This document shows, in pieces, positions 58,806-64,000 of a DNA stretch of 64,000 nucleotides. Made by a program: the position numbers and the translations under genes. The stretch comes from Psettodes erumei (lineage: Eukaryota; Chordata; Actinopteri; Pleuronectiformes; Psettodidae): contig JAFBJZ010000880.1 in the NCBI GenBank assembly GCA_016785225.1, forward strand, positions 3,720,001-3,784,000, in the 5' to 3' direction. How positions within the stretch are numbered: the stretch's first letter is position 1; each line of letters begins with the position of its first letter. The notes under the pieces are model-generated. The model saw nothing but the letters and a program-made list of their open reading frames with translations, ran no database searches and was not told the DNA's origin.

Positions 58806-59231
58806 TATTCCGTTCTGAACGGTAAGTGTGAGAATAGCGGGTTCTAGTAATGTTATTTTACTTTGCACGCTGCGTGCGGTTCGGTTTACGTTAGACGTAC
58901 GTAAAAGAAGACTATTTGCACGTAACGTTACGTGGTAAAACGGATCCATGCTTACTCAACCACGTTTGTTTTGGCACTCGTGATAGTCAGATACTGAAGC
59001 ACATTTTTGCTCGCTTGACAGAAATGTGTTTTATCTCAAGTCTACTCCGCTCCGTCATCACATTGTAACATGGCATATCATTTCAGTAAGGTAGTTTTTG
59101 GTTTAATATAAACGTGTTCTGGTCAGTTTTGTGTGGGAGAATTGCAACGGAGCCACGTCAAAATGTCAGTGATGAAAATCAATGTAAGACAAGAATGTCT
59201 TTTGTGTTAAATACTATTTATGTTTCAACAG

Positions 59232-61071
59232 ATGATGCATACGAATGAGAAGATGGAGAAACTGTTGTCGCCTGCTGAGGAAAAAGAGAGGGAGGAGGAA
59301 GAGACTGTGGAAGAAGGAGCAGAAGAGGAAGAAGGAGACATAGATGAAGAGAGAGAAGAGGGTGAAGAAGATGATGAAGAAAAGGATGGTGGAGATGTTA
59401 AAGAAAAGGAAGAAGAGGTGATGCCACAGGCCGCAGCTGATGCAGAGAAAGACATTCCCTTGCCCACACAACCAAATGAGAAAAAGCAGGCTGATGTTCT
59501 GAACCTCAACAACGAGGTGGTGAAGATGAGGAAGGAAGTGAAGAGGGTGAGAGCCTTGATCATCAGGAAGCTGACACGACAGATTGGTGCCCTGAAGAAG
59601 AAGAAGGGGAATGGGATGGAGATTGAGAGGAATCAGAGGAGAGCTGCCAGACTGCTGGAAGAGATCCACGCCATGAAGGTGCTCTCACCAGACCTGGTAG
59701 GTTATTTAATGACTCGTTTTGTAATTCTCCAATATTTTGAATCCACATTTGACTGAACAAAAAGCGTACTCACTATTTATGACCCTCTTTCTCCATTACC
59801 AGGTGACCAAGACAGCCTTGCAGAAGAATCTCAACTTCGAACAGGTGTGTAAAAACCCAGAGGCTACTATTTCCAACCGGGCGGTAGCACGCATCGCCAC
59901 CCACCCTCAGTTCAGCAAGAAGATCGAAGCCATAAAAGCCGCTGTGAAAGCCTTCAAAGAGGAGAGGATGAGGGGTGGCAAGCAGAGAGGAAAGGAAATG
60001 GTGCAAAATAAAGTTGGAAAAGTACACCCACAGTTACCAGACAAAATTGGAGAAAGACAGAGCAAGAAAGAAGAGGAGGGCATTACAGTGCAGTTGGACA
60101 ACAAGGAAGATGTTGTCTTTAAAGACAGTAAGGTGTCAACTACAGCTAAACCTGAAAATGAGACAGGAGAAGCTCATTCAGCTGACACTGCTGATGTTCA
60201 AAAGAAAGAAATACCTGAGTCTAAGAGTGCAAGACCAGCATCAACAAAAAGTAATGAAGTAAAGGACACTGTGATAAGTGAACCTCAGAGTAAAGATGTG
60301 GTAAAGAAACCCAGTCCTGCAGTGCTCCAGAAAAAGGAAGACGAGGAAGAGAGTGATTTAGAGTCATCAGATGAGGAAGAGAAAGAGTACTTTGACGACA
60401 GCACAGAGGAACGTTTCCGCAAACAGTCCTCGATGTCAGAGGAGAGCGATGATGACTTCTTCGTGGGAAAAGTGAGCAAATTCAAGAAGAAGAAGCAGAA
60501 GAGCGCAGAAGGGGAGAAAAAGGTGGAGAAGGGGCATGAAGAGAAAGGGGACTCTGCAGACAAGGTGAAAACTTCAGACAAGCTAGAGAGTGAACTCGAT
60601 GAGCTTGAGTCCAGGCTGAAGTCTAAAGCGACCAAACTTCAGACTGTTTTCTGTTCTTCCCTCTCTGGGTCGAAGCAGAGTGGAGGTGAAGGTGCAGGCA
60701 GAGGGAGAGGTGGGGATAAATTTCGTGGCCAAAGAAAACCAAACGGTGGCAGGGGTTTTAGTAGAGATTTTAGTCAACAGCCCAAGTTCCAAAAGCAGGC
60801 TGCAGGAACAGAGAGAAACTCAGGGTCCAAGTACGGCAAGCCCAGCCCTGTGTCAGAGGAGAGGGGCTTTGCATCTGCTGGCAGAGGGAGGGGACGAGGC
60901 AGAGGTGATGCTCTGAGACACAAGACTCACATGGGTGGAGGTGTCTTTTCCCATCAGGCACCGCAGCAGGCACTGCATCCGTCATGGGAGGCCAGTAAGA
61001 AAAGAAAGGAGCAGCTTGGTCAAATCCTGGCCTTCCAAGGGAAGAAGATCAAATTTGATGACGACGACTGA
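59232..61071 (+). CDS. srfbp1: SRFBP1 (SRF-binding protein 1, BUD22-like), two coding exons
   Basis: Coding exons 59232-59696 and 59803-61071 give 577 aa (human 429). The first ATG lies exactly at the exon 2 acceptor (CAACAG/ATGATG), so exon 1 is untranslated. Residues 1-89 form a highly acidic, Glu-rich extension not in the human protein. From residue 90 the sequence matches SRFBP1 (LNLNNEVVKMRKEVKRVRAL; LLEEIHAMKVLSPDLVTKTAL). The middle is acidic and Ser-rich (EESDLESSDEEE), then basic with RG-rich patches (GRGRGRG). The C-terminus WEASKKRKEQLGQILAFQGKKIKFDD is the conserved BUD22 end. SRFBP1 binds serum response factor and modulates cardiac genes; yeast Bud22 acts in small-subunit rRNA processing. 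The protein should be nuclear or nucleolar. The 1.27-kb last exon fuses what are several exons in mammals. Confidence 0.95.
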
Positions 61072-62339
61072 ACCTATTTTTGTCTGCTTGTAAATGTCAA
61101 GTATATTTGTGTGTTTGAGTGACTCATATTTTCTGCTGATCCCCATTGTCTGACTCCACAAGAGAAATGTGAAGCTTGTCATTTGTTGATGTTCTCTGGC
61201 AACCGTCAAAGTGGTTTCATTGTTAAGGCGGAAAAAGGACAACAACAACAATGTGATATTTCTTGATAAAACAAGACAAGTATGTTTCACCTCAACTTAC
61301 AAATTTTAAATGTACCAGACTAAGCAACCAGTCATTTGTAAGGTTGTGCCATGCAGTGTAGTTGTGTAAAAAAAAAAAGAACGTTGTGTGGATTTTGGAT
61401 GCAGCATTGTTTGATTTTTCTAATGTTTTAACTTTAACACATCTCTTTGCCTGACACAGTTCCATGAATTAGACATAATATGTCTTCTTATCATGGTAAT
61501 TATAACATATTAAGTGCATACATTCTATGAAATTGATGCATTGTTATACAAATGAATATATCCATGGAAAGAGGACCTTATATCAAATGACATTTTCTTG
61601 TGTTTGGTCTTTCATCACGATTTGTGTTAAACAATATAAAGTGTATATTTACAGATAGTGTATACATTGTTCTTTGCTGGTTTATTGTTAGTACCAGAAA
61701 TGGTTCGATGGATCAATAGAAGTATTTTGGTAATGCAGTCAGTATTAGCTATTCAATATCACTTTGTTTAGAAAGACAATTGAAACATATTTGAACTAGA
61801 ATACAAACAATTAAAAAACTAAAAAATTAAAAATAACACTCAGTAGAATGCATACCTTCACCATAGTCTGTCTGCTAAATAGAAGGAAAAATGAAGTTGT
61901 CTGATAAGCTGCACCTAATTGTACACACATACAGATCTCAACATCCTCAATATGTCTTTTTTTTTACTGTTCATTAGGATCAAAACATTATATACTATTC
62001 ATCATTTTCTGAGAAACTGAGAAAAGTGAAATAATGAAAATCCTGGATTTGCCCCATCACCTGATCCACACTAACATGTAATGGGTCCTTCCCTGACACA
62101 TGCCCCATCCCTCCATCAAATCTGGTATAAATCAATCCAGTACTTTTTGTGCAATCCTGTTGACAAACACGGATGAAAACATAAACGCGATTGAATAAAC
62201 GACAAAACCATTGAAATAAGTCAAACCATTTTTTGTTATATGATAAAGAAAAGCAGCACGTGAAGTAGTGTTAAAACCGTGACTTTATTATAAGGTGTTA
62301 GGTTCGTAGGTTCATGGTTGAGACAATTCACATTAATGT
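61072..62339 (+). other. srfbp1: srfbp1 3'UTR and downstream flank
   Basis: AT-rich, non-coding DNA follows the srfbp1 stop. The first canonical AATAAA I find is at 62194-62199; nearer variant signals may be used instead. A teleost repeat covers about 62031-62205. No gene is seen. Confidence 0.5.
62031..62205 (+). repeat. Teleost dispersed repeat
   Basis: The order of blocks (CTGGATTTGCCCCATCACCTGATC; CATCCCTCCATCAAATCTGGT; AATCAATCCAGTACTTTTTGTG; AATCCTGTTGACAAACACGG; TGAAAACATAAACG) matches a repeat seen widely in fish genomes. I recognise the pattern but do not know its class name with certainty. Confidence 0.6.
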
Positions 62340-62639
62340 AGGGCTGTGTGGCCATTGGTCGACTTCAGTTCGCATCAGACGTACGTAGCTGCGTACGTAA
62401 AGTGATGGCCAATCGTAGATGACGTGCTGCTTTCCCGGGGATTCTGAGTTTCGCGCGAAGAGCATCCACTTCGACTGTGTCAGTGGTACGTACCCGTCTT
62501 AATTTTTTTAAAATATATATAGTTGTATTGTTAATGTAGATAATTTTAATCATACAATGATAAGTACGGTTCATTTTATATATTTCAAGAGGGGGGCATA
62601 CGTTGGCAGCGTAAACAGCTGTCAAGCGAGTGGGACAAG
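62340..62639 (+). promoter_or_regulatory. Promoter of the unnamed gene at 62640
   Basis: CpG-rich DNA before the start codon has CCAAT boxes in both orientations (ATTGG near 62354, CCAAT near 62409), a TGACGTG half-CRE near 62419 and an E2F-type TTTCGCGCGAA at 62449-62459. A possible tiny leader intron runs from GTACGT near 62487 to an AAG acceptor near 62590. CCAAT with E2F is characteristic of promoters of S-phase, DNA-replication or repair genes. Confidence 0.55.
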
Positions 62640-62866
62640 ATGAGAAAGAGGTTCATCTCCGTTCTGAAGGGTTCTGTCGATAATAACGCGGGCTGTTTCG
62701 AGAACAACTCGACCACAGGGACCTTCCTCCTTTCGCCCGGCCCGACCGAGACCGCGAGAAAGTCCAGTACGGTTCGCCAAGCTTTTCAGGCGGCCTTAAG
62801 TACGCCACGCCCACCGGTCTCACAACAACCGGGGCATGGCAGAAACGTTAGAGCAGAGGAACCCAG
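62640..62866 (+). CDS. First coding exon of an unrecognised gene (partial)
   Basis: An open frame starts at ATG 62640 (context AAGATGAG) just after a CpG-rich promoter and stays open for 75 codons and two bases to a donor (CCCAG/GTAGCC). The peptide begins MRKRFISVLKGSVDNN and is Ser/Thr/Pro- and Arg-rich without a recognisable domain. It includes TVRQAFQAALSTPRPPV, a segment of the sort found in disordered N-termini of nuclear proteins. I do not recognise the family. The E2F-type site upstream suggests, but does not show, a cell-cycle or genome-maintenance role. The rest of the gene was not found before the window ends at 64000, so later exons should lie to the right. A coincidental open frame is possible. 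Confidence 0.5.
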
Positions 62867-64000
62867 GTAGCCCAAATTAACCAGAAGCAGGCTTTGTGTT
62901 TAACACATCGACTTGAAACCTTGTCGAGGACTTGAAATTGTGGTTTGCTAGGTACTCGCTGGCTAGCTACCTATAATTAGATGACTTTAGATTCACTCTA
63001 CTGTTTATTTACACATATGTCACTCACACACCTAGACGCCTCTGTCGTTTGCCTTGCTCGGTCTTCTTGATATGTTCATTTTAATATATTTCGTATTTTT
63101 TATTGTATCTGTCTATGCAAAACGAGCGAAAAGCACGAAGGTTTGGCGACGTTGGTACCACTGTACACTCGACATGCAAATAAAGTCAGCTGCTCAGGCA
63201 AGCGAAGGTTACATATTAACGGAAACTAATTTTCTTCAGAATAAAGTAACTTGGGACACTGAGTAGTAGTTTGGGGGGAAAGCACGGAGCAATCTTGCAT
63301 TGGTATTCCACATAGAGAAGGGGACGTAACATCCACATTTAGCTGTCAATTACTCCTACTGCTGCTTGTAATAAAGATGATAGTATGTAAGCATGGCAAA
63401 TAATGTTGAATTTCCTGTGTGTTTGTTGGGTAATGTCTCACAGATACATTTTGGGTTAGTGAAAATTATTAAAGTGTTCCTTAAAATGAAAACAAAAATC
63501 TAACAAAAGTTATCGGTATCAATCTATCACTACCGTACTGATTGGAATTGTATTATACCCGTGTTAAAAGGAGTCCGTGTTAAGTGTGTGCTTTTATTTT
63601 GAAGGCGTACTCCCAAAGCCTCGGTTATATTTGTGAATTTCCGGTAACTTTACTCGTGTTTTATTTTGGGCTGAGCCATCATACCGCGGCTTGTCGGAAC
63701 ATACTTTAGCACACCTTGAAGTTACACCTTGAGTGTACAGCACACTTTTCTCTCCGATTTCTGTGGGAAAACAGGTAAGCACGTGACTGTAAACTTTAAT
63801 GTGTTCATTACTGCCAGAGGCAAACTACTGTTTAGGCCTGGGGTCAGCATGGGAGGGGGATGGGGACATCTTGCTCCAACGAGCTAAACACATTGGTTAG
63901 GGAAGCTAGCGTCCGTCCCAGGTAATCCAAAAGTTACCATTTAATAGTAACTTGACTCAGTATTTAACGCAAGGACGCAGTCATTTCTTCAAATCAAAAG
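62867..64000 (+). other. Right-end flank, probably intron 1 of the unnamed gene
   Basis: AT-rich DNA with no recognisable exon or repeat. If the exon at 62640-62866 is real, this is intronic. Short open frames here (such as 63054-63266) have no supporting similarity. Confidence 0.4.

Noticed and set aside
59737..59802. Start of srfbp1 at ATG 59737
   Set aside because: These bases are the intron before exon 3; splicing 59696 to 59803 joins LSPDL to VTKTAL exactly as in the family.
60285..60635. Minus-strand Ser-rich open frame
   Set aside because: It is the antisense of the acidic, Glu-rich part of srfbp1.

Overview
This is vertebrate chromosomal DNA, almost certainly from a ray-finned (teleost) fish. 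The evidence is protein-coding genes split by GT-AG introns, many CA/GT microsatellites, and several dispersed repeats I know as common in teleost genomes. Nothing in it is prokaryotic: there are no operons, CRISPR arrays, phage or plasmid functions. I read splice junctions by eye; every exon set listed keeps one open frame through all junctions.

Layout. (1) 1-11764: intergenic DNA with no recognisable gene. (2) 11765-13995: an internally deleted, minus-strand Ty3/gypsy-type LTR retrotransposon with a 5-bp target duplication, inserted at the edge of an older dispersed repeat. (3) 14800-25596, plus strand: fndc5 (FNDC5/irisin precursor), five coding exons and a probable 3'UTR exon. Its introns hold a Tc1/mariner relic, a solo LTR with target duplication, and a foldback repeat that abuts the exon 5 acceptor. 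(4) about 27.8-36.3 kb: a gene-poor intergenic stretch. (5) 37155-48626, minus strand: ldlrap1 (ARH endocytic adaptor), nine coding exons. (6) 51913-58515, minus strand: maco1/tmem57 (macoilin), eleven coding exons. (7) 58516-58745: a short divergent promoter with a perfect CRE. (8) 59232-61071, plus strand: srfbp1, two coding exons. (9) from 62640, plus strand: the first coding exon of a gene I cannot name, behind a promoter with CCAAT boxes and an E2F-like site; the gene runs past or near the window edge.

The LDLRAP1-MACO1 neighbourhood matches human chromosome 1p36, and FNDC5 also lies on human 1p, so this looks like a conserved ancestral block with teleost rearrangement (human SRFBP1 is on chromosome 5). 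The genes share no pathway: a myokine/neurotrophic precursor, a clathrin adaptor for LDL receptors, a neuronal ER membrane protein, and a nuclear SRF-binding/ribosome-biogenesis-like protein. I found no new multi-gene system. The points most worth checking concern fndc5 splicing (an in-frame transmembrane exon behind a TG repeat, and a repeat-derived acceptor region), the transposon structures, the acidic extension of srfbp1, and the unnamed gene at the right end.
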